In this document: positions 11,541 through 23,360 of the stretch, one piece after another
Layout of the letters: every line of letters begins with the position of its first letter
How positions within the stretch are numbered: position 1 is the stretch's first letter
NCBI GenBank assembly: GCA_950295325.1
Contig: OX485803.1
Span: forward strand, 23,128,001 to 23,192,000
Direction of reading: 5' to 3'
DNA length: 64,000 nt
Source: Polytrichum commune
Taxonomy: Eukaryota > Streptophyta > Polytrichopsida > Polytrichales > Polytrichaceae
Position numbers and translations under genes: made by a program
The notes under the pieces: generated by a model
What the model was told of the DNA's origin: nothing
The model's input: the letters and a program-made list of their open reading frames with translations, nothing else
The model's database searches: none

Positions 11541-12035
11541 ATGGTTAGCAACAATGTGCTTCATGATGGCGTTCTTAGTAGTTGTAGCACCAAAATCAAC
11601 ATGTCAGAAGAGCCAGCCCACCTTGTTGGGAAGGCTAGTTGTCCACGGTGCTATTCCAAGGACGTGGTGTTCAAGTACTACAACAACAAGAACATCGCCC
11701 AACCGCGTTACCTTTGCAACAGCTGCAAAAGATATTACACACACGGTGGCACCTTTCGAAAGTCCAAACCCGTAGGCAGAATTCGGCCAACCCTTGATGT
11801 GGAATTAGCAGAAGGTGGTGGTGAGCGTGACCTTGTCCATGGAAACAATGAAGAAATGAAAAATGAGGACGAAGATGTAGACATTAATGTTCACCAAGGA
11901 GCTACACAACGAAGGGAAACTAAACGTGCAAGTCCTAATGAGTCAAGAGAATTGTGTCACAAACTGGACCTACCGACAAAACGAAAGAAAACTACCACTC
12001 TAAGAGCTTGGGTGGACAATCTTGTTTTCACATAA
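11541..12035 (+). CDS. Divergent Dof zinc-finger transcription factor ORF
   Basis: Dof proteins are plant transcription factors that bind AAAG-type sites through one C2C2 finger. This 164-residue frame has CPRC, a spacer of exactly 21 residues and CNSC, so all four zinc cysteines and their spacing are kept. Family blocks FKYYNN, QPRYLC, KRYYTHGG and PVG are also present. The Trp of the usual RRYWT block is Tyr, and the Arg-Lys run after PVG is reduced. The region after the finger is acidic (EEMKNEDEDVDIN) and ends with a basic PTKRKK cluster that could be a nuclear signal. The start is the first in-frame ATG; a second ATG at 11601 would also keep the finger. The ORF has no intron, as in many Dof genes. 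It is short for the family and lies among repeats, so it could be a decaying retrocopy. Confidence 0.7.
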   Translation: MVSNNVLHDGVLSSCSTKINMSEEPAHLVGKASCPRCYSKDVVFKYYNNKNIAQPRYLCNSCKRYYTHGGTFRKSKPVGRIRPTLDVELAEGGGERDLVHGNNEEMKNEDEDVDINVHQGATQRRETKRASPNESRELCHKLDLPTKRKKTTTLRAWVDNLVFT

Positions 12036-12134
12036 TTTACCAAACAATTGTGTCCACCTTTGTAGCACTATGATCTACAACACTCTCCAAGATGTAGACG
12101 AGGCAACAAAATGAAAATATACTCAGCCTAGACA

Positions 12135-12322
12135 TTGACAATCAAAAAAACAACACATGTATTTGCATCCAAGGGCACCTATGTTACATATTTGAATTCA
12201 AATTTTCAATAACATCAAAGTGTTTAACTTATTCAAATAGTCCACTTGAAGGATGAGTTGATTTGTAATAGGGTCACTTTTGACATGATTAGCTAAAAAT
12301 AAAAATATGTAGCTCAAATATG
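12135..12322 (+). repeat. Dispersed repeat, copy downstream of the Dof ORF
   Basis: This is the direct copy of 10866-11060. Its right end (TGTAGCTCAAATATG) abuts the nad3 insertion with no spacer, so the mitochondrial fragment was joined at or inside this repeat. Confidence 0.7.
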
Positions 12323-12572
12323 CTTTTATTTAGTAATAAGTTTGCTATTTTCTTTGATCTTAATTGGTGTTTCTTTTCTATTTGCTTCTTCCTCCAGTTC
12401 GGCTTATCCAAAGAAATTGTCAGCTTACGAATGTGGTTTTGATCCTTTTGATGATGCCAGAAGTCGTTTTGATATACGATTTTATCTCGTTTCTATTTTA
12501 TTTATCATATTTGATTTGGAAGTCACTTTTTTATTTCCTTGGGCAGTTTCTCTTAACAAGATTGTTGTTTGA
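12321..12572 (+). pseudogene. nad3: NUMT: mitochondrial nad3 fragment
   Basis: The frame matches NADH dehydrogenase subunit 3 from near its N-terminus (YLVISLL-SLILIG, beginning about 12327) through [39 protein letters not shown] and PWAVSLNKI, ending about 12562. The remaining C-terminal part of about 33 residues and the first dozen residues are missing. A stop (TGA) follows just after the homology ends. Nad3 normally sits in complex I of the mitochondrial inner membrane; here it is flanked by nuclear repeats and is not functional. Codons that are edited C-to-U in flowering plants already read as the edited residue. The source was therefore either a gene without those editing sites or an edited transcript. 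One residue (PKK where PEK is usual) looks like a G-to-A change. Confidence 0.9.
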
Positions 12573-14914
12573 AGAGGCTTAATTTGGGCCTCTTAAACGC
12601 TGAGGGGTTAAATGACAAAGTCCATTATTCTATCCAACAAAACATTCATTGCTTCTAGGGTAGCAAACTGGGAAAACAACAAAACACAATGATTGATCAA
12701 AACACGCCATGAACATAGCATGTTTGTAACTAGTGCCTCTTACCCCCCATCTCCTAACAAAGTTGAAGGTCGAGCTTCAGTATAAAAGTTACTACATGTA
12801 GTACCTAAGGGGTCAATTCTTCATACCACGTACACTAACATGTGTAAAAAGGGATATTATTTGAGACATTACCATACAAAGTACACATAAGGGGGAGGTA
12901 TTGTTCTCTCTAGTGCGTACAAAGTTAAAGGCTATCAAAAAAATTACAATTAGAGGTACATGTACAAAAGGGGTCCTAAGGTTTTTTTTTGGGGGGGGGG
13001 GGGAATGACAATAAATATGCTAGTTTCATCCAATTTACATTTTTCAATCATATTTCATATTCAGTTGTCGTCCTTCATGACTACATGGTCCATTCTTGTT
13101 AGGGTTTTCTTTTATGTTTTAGGTTTTTCTAAACTTGAGGCTTTTTAAGTGCTCTCCGGCAAGGGTAAGCTTAGTATGAGTTACATCCTATACATCTCCT
13201 ATAAGTTTCTCTTTGGAAAGTGAAACTTGCATTGTATATGTAATAAAGGCTTATTTGTTTTATGATTTATATTTTGTGTATGTAGTGAAGGCATTTATCA
13301 CATTAAAATTCACGAGCCTACAATCTAACATATCATTAATTTGTATTTTTTTTTCTTCATAAATTTCTTGTATAAGTGGGGGTTTTATTTCATAGTCACT
13401 CACGCACATCATTTAGAATTCTAACATAGTGCCCACTGCCTAGGAGGTGGTATTACAAACTAGTTCACTACCCCCAAGCTGACACTCCCCAAAAATTAGA
13501 AATTATGTGCAACCAAATTAGGTTTTTTATTATCGATGGTATAAAAAATGAAAGAAATCTCAAAATAAAATAGCCTCCATACAGTATGTGATTTTGAGTT
13601 CAAAATAAATTCCATAATAGTCAATAAGTAGACTGTTATAAATTCCTTGAAATTAGTTTTATATTATTTCTAAGATACTATGGTATAAATCATATACCAT
13701 TGGTATGTAGTTCCGTAATAAAAACAGTTCATCCAATTCTTTAGTGCATATCTATTTTGTGTATGTATGTTTTGTATTGTGGAGTTCTGAAATTGCTTTG
13801 AGGCTAAATCACATGGCAATGAATTATTGGCTCTACCTTTGGAGATGGTTTTGAAATGAGCCAAAGTTTGGCCTCAATCAAACAACTGACTAGAATTGCC
13901 CACGTGTGAAGGATAATCATAGGGCATAGCACTCTTGCAACAAGCCATTTGTTGATCGAACTCACAATAAACATATGTTACATGAAAATGACTCACCCCA
14001 ACCTTTCAAAGTAATTGAAGGTATCAAAGAATTACCTAATTAAATGGGTCATTTAATTAGTTGTCACCAAGATAGTACCCCCCAAACAATTACATTGGTG
14101 TTGTACATGGTTCTTGTAAGTCACACTAAGTGTCAACCCCAAGTTGCTACCTAGAGTCTTATACCACACAATAAGGTTAGCTACCAACATGGCATGGTGA
14201 GAACCAACTGGGAATCAACATAAAAGTTACATGTGTTTTTAGCAAAAGACACCAAGTGGTGCAAACCCTGCCTTAACATGTGATCTTGGACATTTTTGTG
14301 CACCTAGTACTTGACTTTAGGTTGCGTTACAAGTATGCCCATATGTACTATGGTTTAGGATTCATGTCACACTAATGCCACTTCATTTTGTCATACCTTG
14401 GATCCATTCCCTAGTGTGAACTCCTTGGGTCGATCCCAATTTTTGCTCTCAATGTTGGAGGTTCTTTGGTTATGGGGCCCTAGTGGAAATCCAACCTAAT
14501 AACATTGGGTCAGATCCGATATTAGGTTGCTCCATTCCGGTGTAAGGTAGAAGCGCCTATCACAGTCACTTTGAGCACTACAATTCCTTACCTAACCAAA
14601 CAAACCATATAATATTGTATTTGGACTTACAATTACACTTTGAGCACAAACCTCATTTAACTCTTCGTAGTCACTTGACCCCCCCCCCCCCCAAAGTGGA
14701 GAGTGTTGATTGTCAATATTTTGCCTCTTTCAAGCAATGAGCTGCATTTTTAGTCCTTGAATAATATAATCATTGTTCATGTTGAAGTACATAGCTACTT
14801 CCTTTAGGGGGGGGGGGGAATGGGTATCGGAATTGGGATCACTAAAGATTTTGGGCGATTCTATCTCCTTGATAATTTTGTTGCCCTTCAATATCATTTG
14901 TAGACCCATATAAC
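12573..14914. other. Spacer, no gene recognised
   Basis: The stretch is AT-rich, with a G-run at about 12989-13002, a C-run near 14679-14692 and a G-run near 14809. A segment at about 14390-14480 (GTGAACTCCTTGGGTC) recurs near 55195-55260, marking another dispersed repeat. Confidence 0.5.
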
Positions 14915-15162
14915 GGGAGAGAGGGAATTATTATATATGAGTGTACCTCTCATTCATCCAACATAAAAACTTGACCCCCCATAGTACTAATGCTAATTCA
15001 TCTCATATGACCTTGAGTAGACTAATTCGGGGCCATCAAAGCTAATTCTAGAGTTAGGTCAACTAAAAAAAGTTACCTCTGGGATGCATACTATTTCCAC
15101 GCTTTTATATCATATGAATGAGAGGTATGCTTGTATACAATAATTCCCTCTCTCTCTCTCCC
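14915..15162. mobile_element. MITE with GGGAGAGAGGGAATTATT ends, copy 1
   Basis: The left end GGGAGAGAGGGAATTATTAT and its inverted partner at the right (ATAATTCCCTCTCTC...CCC) enclose 248 bp. The inner repeat also continues in inverted form (GTACCTCTCATTC / GAATGAGAGGTA). No coding capacity is present. A similar element lies 270 bp downstream in the same orientation. Related internal sequence occurs near 56345-56415. Confidence 0.65.
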
Positions 15163-15435
15163 ATATCAAGTATGCAATTTTGATTCCAAAGTTGTCATTG
15201 CAATGGGAGTTTCACAAGTCTAGTTGTTGTTGTTGTCTCGCTCACATTGCCACAAATATGATGGTGAGGAAGAATCTGATTTTGTACAGTTGTGCTGAAA
15301 ATTGGAAGAAACTACATGGATGTTGATTTTCCAACACGGCTTGGGGAAGAGCCAACGGGCTCAAATTCATGTTTGTGGACACACGCAAACATTCTCTATT
15401 CTTTTCTCTCTTTTTTCCAACATGGTGGTCTTCTT

Positions 15436-15674
15436 GGGAGAGAGGGAATTATTATATACAAAGCGTACCTCCCATCAATCCAACATAAAAAACTTGACCC
15501 CTATAAGTTTGTTATCGTTTCATCTCAAATGACCTTGAGTACACTACTTTAAGGTCTTTAAAGTTGATTCCGAGGTCAAACCAACTAAATAAATAACATC
15601 CGGACTCCCAATTGTTTCAAGGCTTTTATGCTAAAGGAATGAGAGGTACACTCGTATACGATATTTCCCTCTCT
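15436..15674. mobile_element. MITE with GGGAGAGAGGGAATTATT ends, copy 2
   Basis: This is a second copy of the 14915 element in the same orientation. It shares the ends and the internal blocks CATCCAACATAAAAA, CTTGACCCC and ATGACCTTGAGTA. It is about 240 bp with more internal divergence. Confidence 0.65.
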
Positions 15675-16378
15675 TTTTGTCAGCATGGGCTAAGGTATGT
15701 GGCCATATTGTGGACACTTCCAACTCCCCCAAAACATTTTGGTCATTGGATTGGATGATGGGATCAAAATGTGAGCAAATTTGAATCACAAAGATTGTCA
15801 TTTCTTAGTTTTGAAGCCATGAGTTCAGTTGCAAACTTTATGAGATGTTTATTTTGAAAGTGAGAGTGGGGTTGTGCTACCTGTATTTTGAGTTAACATG
15901 AATATCTTATTAAATTATTAACATGTTGTACTCATAGATATCCTTTTAACGGTTTCTTTCTTATATGAGAATTTTAGACTTTAATATGTACCTTTTGTTA
16001 TGATTAGTTGTAATGCTAAATCCATACCCCACCCAAAACCAAAACCCAAAAATCTTGCATGATAAATACATACCACTTTTGAGGATCCTTGGCACTTTAA
16101 CATCAAGCTCTTGTGATGGTGTTGGGTTGCCTACCAATAAAACTCTAATCCCTTAGATTTTTTGCACATGAAACTCAAACCAAACATACTTTGGTGCATT
16201 GAACTCTCCTTTCAATTGTCATCAAGAATCGTTGAAAACTTTTTGAATGTAATAAAAGTATCTATGCTCAACGCTCAAAGTGGAGATTCTAGCACCCTCT
16301 ACCTTAGGTCACTGTTGGTTATGGGTCACTCACCTTGTTGTTGGTGATAGGTATTGTAGGCAATGGGCATGAACTCTG

Positions 16379-16591
16379 CATAACATTACACATCTCTTTG
16401 GTTGCATTCTATGGGACCATGTATCACACAAGCATAATCTTCCTTTAATTTTGGGATTCCCCATTTATGGGGAACACTCAAACAATACACTATGAACTTT
16501 TCAACAAGCAACTGTAAACTACCAGATTATTTTCTTAATCACAACCTCTTTCTTTGAAACAGAGACCATCATGCAACTGCTTAACACTATT
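16379..16591. mobile_element. 211-bp MITE family, diverged copy
   Basis: It begins CATAACATTAC and shares blocks GGGACCATGT, CACACAAGCATAAT, TTTTGGGATT, GAACTTTTCAACAA and TTCTTTGAAA with 56092-56302 and 57617-57827. Its right end is degenerate (AACACTATTACG in place of GTAATGTTATG). Confidence 0.6.
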
Positions 16592-17285
16592 ACGTGTCCC
16601 AAAATGAAGAAAACAACCTACAACAAACTAAATCAAACTCTACCATGCATAACAATGTCAGACTAATAACTTTTGGCTCATTTAAGATACCATCACTATG
16701 TCTCTTCCCACAAGATAGAACCAATAAAAACAAAATTAAAAAAAAAAGATGATCGCAGTCCGAGAATGCTATCATCCCTCATTCACTGAAGGTCGCCTCC
16801 GTAACATCATTCAGATCCATAACAGGGTTCAGTGGGACCGACAGTATTCAACAGAATATTCCTATATATTCCGCACATTTAGACTAAATGTGAGAGAATA
16901 TACACAAATATTATGTGAATTATTGTCAGTCCGACATTTGTATAGGATGTGATAAGCTTGTGCTTGTGATTGGAATAGCTTTTAATTAAGTTATCCTAAT
17001 TAATCCACCTCAAGCTAACCGATCGATGACACCGACACAGCATGCTCTCTGTGTGAACTACTCCTGCTGTGGAATTCTGGCACCTCATTTTTGACCCCAC
17101 CCATGATGTTGGCGACGTGTTCCCAAAAGCATCCTTGTGATGACCAACTTTCAAAAGCTCACAAACGCCTTTTGTCGATGAAAATGTCATGACTGGCCCA
17201 ACACCTCCTCCATACACAATAGAAGTATAGAGACCCATTTCCGATACATTTTACCCCCACCCCCCTTTCAATCTTACTCCCTAAC
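16592..17285. other. Spacer, no gene recognised
   Basis: A short A-run lies at 16738-16748. No frame carries a recognisable domain. Confidence 0.45.
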
Positions 17286-17432
17286 GTCATGAAGTTCCAC
17301 ACATGTAGCTGTCATTTCGAACGTGATGGAAAAGGTCATGAAAATCCACACATGTGGCTTTCACATTTAACGTGATGAAAAAGGTCATGAAAATCCACAC
17401 ATACGGCCTTCACAGTTAACGTGATGGAAAAG
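17286..17432. repeat. Tandem repeat, three 49-bp units
   Basis: Units at 17286-17334, 17335-17383 and 17384-17432 each start GTCATGAA and contain TCCACACAT and AACGTGATG-AAAAG. Units 2 and 3 are closest. Confidence 0.85.
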
Positions 17433-18724
17433 GTTAAAAGGTACGAATTGGGTTCCTTGAAAAGGGGAACATTATGTGGAATACTATTAGTCTCACAAAA
17501 CATTGTTATGAATCTGAATATAATGAAGCAAGGATACAATAAGTATTGTGTCTCTACCATACCTTGCCTACCTACTTCCAAAACCATGACCTCTCACTCA
17601 AACAATTCTTGCTATAGATATACCCCCCCCCCCCCCCCCGGGGCGGCAACCAACCAATCCTCATATTGCTTCAATGTGTGATTCCACAGTGGTGGTTTTG
17701 GCTAATGCATGGAGAGACACACTACTTAGGTACACAAGGATTAGAAACCATTGAAGACTTACCTAGAATTTGAGTCCTTATTGGAGGTGTGCCTTAAACT
17801 AAAACCGAGAAGCAAAGGCCATTGTCACTTCCGGAAGTAGATTTGGCAGATTGATGCTTTACACCTCCATTATGTAGTGTAAGCATGTGCTTTTGATCAT
17901 ACAAAAATAAAAACTTTAAGTCATTGTGCAATATTTCTATTGACGACCTAAAGTCGGAGACGGCTTATGCCCATTGTGATGAACTCAGGAGTGATCAACC
18001 ACTAAAGTATCAACCACCATTTATTGGCATGTTCTAAACATTTCAACACTAGGGTTGCACTAAACATGTTCTTCACATTTCTAATAGTTGTGGCATAATA
18101 GGTGGAGGTGTAGGGATAGAAAGAGGAGAGACGATGTAAATAGGAGATAAAATTGAATGTTTGCACATGTGCCTTATGCTCTTGCTGATGAACTCCAAAT
18201 TGCTCAATCAATATACTTTCAACCACCGTTATAAGCATGATCTATAGACATATGTTTCAAATTTTAGAACGATTCAGTTACTTTTCATAACACATCTTTG
18301 GTTTGACTTGGAACCCAACACTTTCAAACGACCATTTTACTCTTAAATTCACTCGGTGAGTTCATATAGAACAATATCACGAACCATGATTCTTTGTTAT
18401 TATCCACATGAAAATGATTCTTCAAAGTAAACATGTAGGGGACAATTTTCACTCCCCCCCCCCCTCTCGCCCCACATGTTACATACAATATTCAAATAAA
18501 CAACTTACAAACAATCTCAACATCCAAATTCAAGTCAACACACGTTTGGAGCATTGCGGAGACTTTACTACAAAATGGATCAATTGCATTTTGTAGTTTA
18601 TTTTTTTAGATGTGAAGTGTTGTGTCAAGAGTGTTCAAGTCAAGTGAAGGGTCCAAATACAACCGCCACCCAAAAAGAAAGTCCATAGGAAGCCTTCAAC
18701 CTTGACACACTACACAAAAGATGA
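17433..18724. other. Spacer with C-runs, no gene recognised
   Basis: C-runs lie at about 17623-17639 and 18454-18464. Open frames are short and unconserved by eye. Confidence 0.45.
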
Positions 18725-19040
18725 TATTTAGTGCTTGATTACATTTAGTGTTGTTACCACCCTATCATGCTCAACACTAATTTTCAATTCTTTGATAATT
18801 AGCGTTAGACATAAATGTGCCGCTACCTTCCCTACTGCCACCTCCCTTATTATATATTTTTTTTTTCATATCCTTACTAACACTAATTTCAAACATGTAA
18901 CTTCCACATATTACCATAGTTGATATTTAGTGTTTGAGTTTACATTTAATGTAACTTACTTTCATAGGGTTATTGATATTTAGTGTATGCATTCGTATTT
19001 AGTGTATCAAACACTAAATATCATATTTTGTGTACTGAGC
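18725..19040. mobile_element. Partial copy of the CACTAAATA-palindrome MITE family
   Basis: It contains repeated TGATATTTAGTG and CACTAAATATCATATTTTGTG blocks at both edges, matching the ends of the elements at 53161-53558 and 55491-55886. The interior is too diverged to align by eye. Confidence 0.4.
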
Positions 19041-19397
19041 GCTCACAAATACAGGAATGAGAGAGGGATGAACGTCATCCATCCATATACCCGCCTCAAC
19101 TCTGGTACCCGGCCCTCAAGCCATGATGGCGTTCAATGGGCATGCATGGGTCATGGATGCACATACAATAGGCCCATGTGCCCCATATCCCCATAGCCTT
19201 GTACGGAAAGTGCACGGAACCGTGGGGGACCGTATACGGTAGGTGTACCGCAAATGACGGGTCATGTACGGTCACGCCAGACACGTTCAGGTCCTTTCCG
19301 TACTGCGCAGTTCCCACCTCCTCCTGTACAGCGAGGACTTAATAAAGTAAAGTGTACGGTAATAGGCTCTCAGGGTTTGGTCATAGGTACCTGCCAT
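19041..19397. other. GC-rich spacer, no gene recognised
   Basis: Several near-palindromic GTACGGA/TCCGTAC and CCGTATACGG motifs are present. No frame carries a domain. Confidence 0.4.
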
Positions 19398-19400
19398 TCA

Positions 19401-19915
19401 GGCCACTTCACACACGAGACTGAGAGCCCGTGACCATTGCAATTCAAGCGCTCTCATTGGTGGAAAAGGCGGAGCCGGTCCAAGTTCGCTTCACACTACG
19501 CTCGAGGGACCAACGGAGTGAGTATGTGAATGCAAGATGGGTGTAAAGTCTACATGGATTCCTACATGGCATCGAATGGATCATGTTTCATGGTCACTTG
19601 GATTTTTTTCAAAAACCACCACTTGAAGGTAGGCCTAAGACAAAACCAGGAGACCGTGGCACTTCAAACGCTCACAGCTGTTGATTTATTCTATTCTATT
19701 CTATTCTATTCTATTCTATGATACGTGAGGACTCACATGAATAAAATTTCACTGAAATAGCATTTGGTTAAGGGTCTGGTCACATATGACTTCACTTGAG
19801 AATCCGTGACCACACTACATGATTTTGGAGGTGTGTTGGGATGGCCTTTGGACACTTTCTTTTGGACTATCTCAATTTCATGGTCACAGCAATTGGCTCG
19901 TGTGCAAAGTGGCCC
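19401..19915. mobile_element. Tourist-like (PIF/Harbinger) MITE, copy 1
   Basis: The left end GGCCACTTCACACACGAG and right end CTCGTGTGCAAAGTGGCCC form terminal inverted repeats, flanked by TCA (19398-19400) and TTA (19916-19918). TTA is the PIF/Harbinger TWA type, with the left copy mutated. There is no coding capacity. It is the same family as 54115-55062: shared interior includes GTCCAAGTTCGCTTCACACT and GCATTTGGTT-AGGG. It lacks the nested insertion found in the other copy and so serves as the empty site. An (ATTCT)n microsatellite sits at 19687-19720. Confidence 0.75.
19687..19720 (+). repeat. (ATTCT)n microsatellite
   Basis: About six TTCTA units lie inside the Tourist-like MITE. The sister copy at 54115-55062 has only one or two units (TTCAATTTTATC), so the expansion came after insertion. 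Confidence 0.9.
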
Positions 19916-20029
19916 TTAGGCTTTGACTTCTATGACCATAGAGTTGGTTGGATTGTTGGTGCACGCACCCTACACAATTACCCAACCCACAATAAGGTGG
20001 ATGGGTCGTAAGGTCGACGTGCCTAATTC

Positions 20030-20195
20030 GGTTACTGTGCTTATCTAAATCGGACACTTATATTTGAGTGGTATGTGGTTAGGGTGTAGCTCTACGAGCA
20101 GATTCCAAAACGATATGTGTTTAAAAAAGATTGGACTATGTGGTCCAAATGTAATTACCATTTTAGGCTCAACAATCAACATAATTTTGGGGGGG
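20030..20195 (+). repeat. Dispersed TTTGAGTGGTATGTGG family, partial copy
   Basis: It shares TCTAAATCGGACACTTATAT, TTTGAGTGGTATGTGG, ATATGTGTT and GATTGGACTATGTGGTC blocks with 23030-23738, 30840-31288 and 56770-56925. The right half is missing. Confidence 0.6.
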
Positions 20196-20996
20196 GATCT
20201 ATAAGACCACTTAAAATATCTTGTATTTTAGTAGTAAATTTGGACTTTTTGGTTGCTTCAATTCTAAGGGTAGGTTCGTCAATACACTTTCATGGGAGGT
20301 ATGTGATTCATTTGTGTTTACTTGAATGTTATGCTACCTTGAATGATTGCTCTTTCCAACTAGTCCACTTCTCCTAGGATATGAAACACGCGATTAGTAC
20401 AAGATGGTTAGCAAATCCAAATCAAGGCTCCTCATAATTATCAGAGCTCTTATGAATGTCTAATGCATTACCAAAGTGGAGATTCTCATGCTCATTAAAT
20501 GGTCATATAGCCCCCCCCCCCCTCCCCACACACACACACACACACAATCATGTTGATTGCTAAGCTTAGAATGGTTATAATTATTTGAGCACTAAATTTA
20601 ATCTCTTTCAAACACGTGTCTTTTTGGTGGCCATTCTTGGAGCCACATTAAACACATACCACTTAGGTATAGGTATATGAATAATAAGATAAGGAACCGT
20701 ATTAGGGTACGTCTACCTTAAGGTACATAGTTAGACAGGTAAACCGAATCATAGGTGGTGACCTACACTAAATACGCTCATTAGTGTGACTGACACTACA
20801 GATCTATTTCAATACGAGTTACTTTGTGTTTGTGAATCGTCATACATGAAATCTGAACTCATTATGGTTTTCAAACTTCGAGAGTTTTGTTATAAATTGC
20901 ATCTTCATTCATTGCCCCCACTTAACACTTGTTTATATTATTCATTTTAACCTACATGTCACATAAAAACAACTCGTCAAGGCCTTCATATCATGA
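20196..20996. other. Spacer, no gene recognised
   Basis: Contains a C-run and (CA)n microsatellite at about 20510-20546 and a segment similar to 6485-6670. No coding region was recognised. Confidence 0.45.
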
Positions 20997-21165
20997 CATT
21001 ATTAAGCAGTGTGGGTTCGTTCATGTGAGCCCTGAGAATATAACCATGGGATGCCCCAACCTAGTGCAAGAAGACTCACATTAGGTCATAATCTGCACTA
21101 GGTTGGGACATCCCATGGTTAAATTCTCAAGGCCCACATGAACGAACACACACTGCTTAATAATG
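20997..21165. mobile_element. Foldback element: near-perfect 169-bp palindrome
   Basis: Two arms of 72 bp (20997-21068 and 21094-21165) are almost exact reverse complements around a loop of about 25 nt. The arms begin CATTATTAAGCAGTGTG and end with the inverse. A diverged left half recurs at about 55982-56060 (CATTATTAAGCAATGTGC, AGAATATAACCATGG). It is non-coding; the transcript would form a long hairpin. Confidence 0.8.
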
Positions 21166-23029
21166 TTTAAACTTTATGGTTTAGTGCAAGTTCCATGAAT
21201 GATTCTTGTTCATGAGGATATAAACTTTCTTTGAATATTTCTACATCCAACTTGACAATATTTTATAGTTTCAACAACTTTGACATCTAGAATTTTCACA
21301 AACTTGAACACTATAGTGTCTTGAAGCTTTCAATTTTATTTTGCTCAAAAATGTTGAAGTTCCTCCATGGCCATGCGGACATGGGTAGGGATTTGTGAAC
21401 AGACATTGCTTGTCAGCTGAATTAAAAACACAAACATTTCGTTTGTTTCAAGTTTCTCAAATTTTAGGCATTTCTCTTTTAAAAAATGTTCGCGTACGAA
21501 ATTGACCTCCACATAGGGTAGTTGTGATGTACAACTGTCCATTCCCTACATTATGACGGTTGTTTTTCCAACAACTATATGAAACATGCCACGATTTTGT
21601 AAACCTTGGCATATTATGAAGGAGGGCCGTGGAGAATTGTTCATGAGTGTACATCTCATTCATCCACACCCTTCACACAACATCCTTCAACAAGGTGAAC
21701 TTGTTATGTGGACCCCAAAATTCAAGGAAGTGGTGCCTAGATCACTTTCTTTGTGATACATGACATTGTGACTTCAAGGGCCAAACTGAATTTGTATCAA
21801 TGTGATGCAATGTTGGGACACTTGTATGGGATGAGCTTGAAACAAGGAGGGATTGATGGTTCATGGGACCTTGACATTATAACTCTACACTAGTCTGACT
21901 AGGTGAATCCAATTATAAAAACATGAAACAACTTCATTATGCTTAATAATGTTATGCCTATTGTGTCTATTGTGAACACTTTGAGCACTATGATCCAAAC
22001 TCAAACAAATAATCCAACATTTTATTTGGATTAGCGAGTACACTTTGAGGTTAGTGTCCCTCACATTCATTTGCTGACACTTCATAAAAATTAGCCTTTG
22101 AGCTCTAGTTGGCTACCAAGGGCCTAGTGGTTTTTATGAATCTTGTTGAAGATATTGCAAAGCGTCTTCACCTGTTTTGGAACGGTCACTGATATGAGCC
22201 CAATCAATAAATATGTATCATTACATTATTTGGCAATACAAATTATTTCCACTACAAAAAATAAAAGGACATGGGGAAGAAAACCAACTGCCGGGTTTGA
22301 CAATGACAAAAAGTAAATTCACTTCAGATTGAAACGAAAGCATCTGAACTTCCCATAGAGATAATCTTGCACAAGTCCTAACATATTCCCAATCCCACTC
22401 AACTTGATGTTGCAGTTGAATAACGTTATGACATCTAGTGACTCTTTTGGTCTTATAATGATAATTTAAAGATTTTGAACTTACAAAGCTAAGGAGATGG
22501 GAAAAATAAATCAAAAACCCTGAAAGGCCAATCATCTTGTTCAGAGACAAAAATGTGAATTTCAACATCTCCCTCCCATTTTATCCGGGGTGGCCATGAT
22601 TGCTTCTGCCTCCCATTTGATCAAGTAACAATTCTTCCCTTTGTAGGAATGTACACTTGACATTGGAAGCATCTCATTTTCATCCATTCATTAACTAAAT
22701 CGCAAATTTGTACATGAAATCATCATTACTTTTAGATGCAACGAACTTCTGCTTAAATCAATTCTATTTCCATATTTCATGAATCTTTATAGGTGACAGA
22801 TGTACATTTCTTGCACATTTGGTGGTCCTTAAAGAGATTTAGGTGGTAAACAATTACCCATATCTGAACATTGATGTGAAGCGTAAATCAAGAGAGTCAA
22901 ATCAATGTGCAATTTCAATAAGCCAAAGACATGGTGTTTATTCCTTGGTGTAAACAACGCTTGGATCTACACTCGTTCTCACAGGATATTTTTTAGGAGT
23001 TGAATGTGCTTTGTCCAGAACCAACTAGT
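21166..23029. other. Spacer, no gene recognised
   Basis: The composition is AT-rich. ORFs here, up to 115 codons on the minus strand at 22221-22568, have no recognisable domain and irregular composition. Nothing else was identified. Confidence 0.45.
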
Positions 23030-23360
23030 AAGGTATGTGGTCCTTAGGCGGTCACCCTTTCTAATTGGACAGCTACATTTGAGTGGTTACATGGCACGGT
23101 TTGTAGTAAAGATTGAATATCAAAAAGACAAGTGTGTCGGTGAGATTGGACTCTAAGGCTCAGAATATATAAATCGTTCTAGGTTCCACAATTTGGAGGG
23201 TCTCTGTGATCACTTAAATCTTCACTTTGACCTCCAATGTTGAGTCGACAAACTTAGTGATTCACAGTTGCTAAGCAAATGAGGCAAATTCCCGATTTGA
23301 TACAGTGCTAAAAATTGTCTATGGAGTTGGAAGTTGCCCACAATAGGGGCCAAATACCTT
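23030..23360 (+). mobile_element. Dispersed element with AAGGTATGTGG ends, copy 1
   Basis: It starts AAGGTATGTGG and ends with the approximate inverse CAAATACCTT. It shares the TTTGAGTGGT, AATTTGGAGGG and GATTCACAGTTGCTAAG blocks with the adjacent copy at 23361. It is non-coding and lies downstream of the SET/MYND gene. Confidence 0.6.

Noticed and set aside
14679-17639. Runs of C or G of 9-17 bases at several places
   Set aside because: Treated as simple mononucleotide runs, possibly with sequencing length errors; no structured G-quadruplex spacing was seen.
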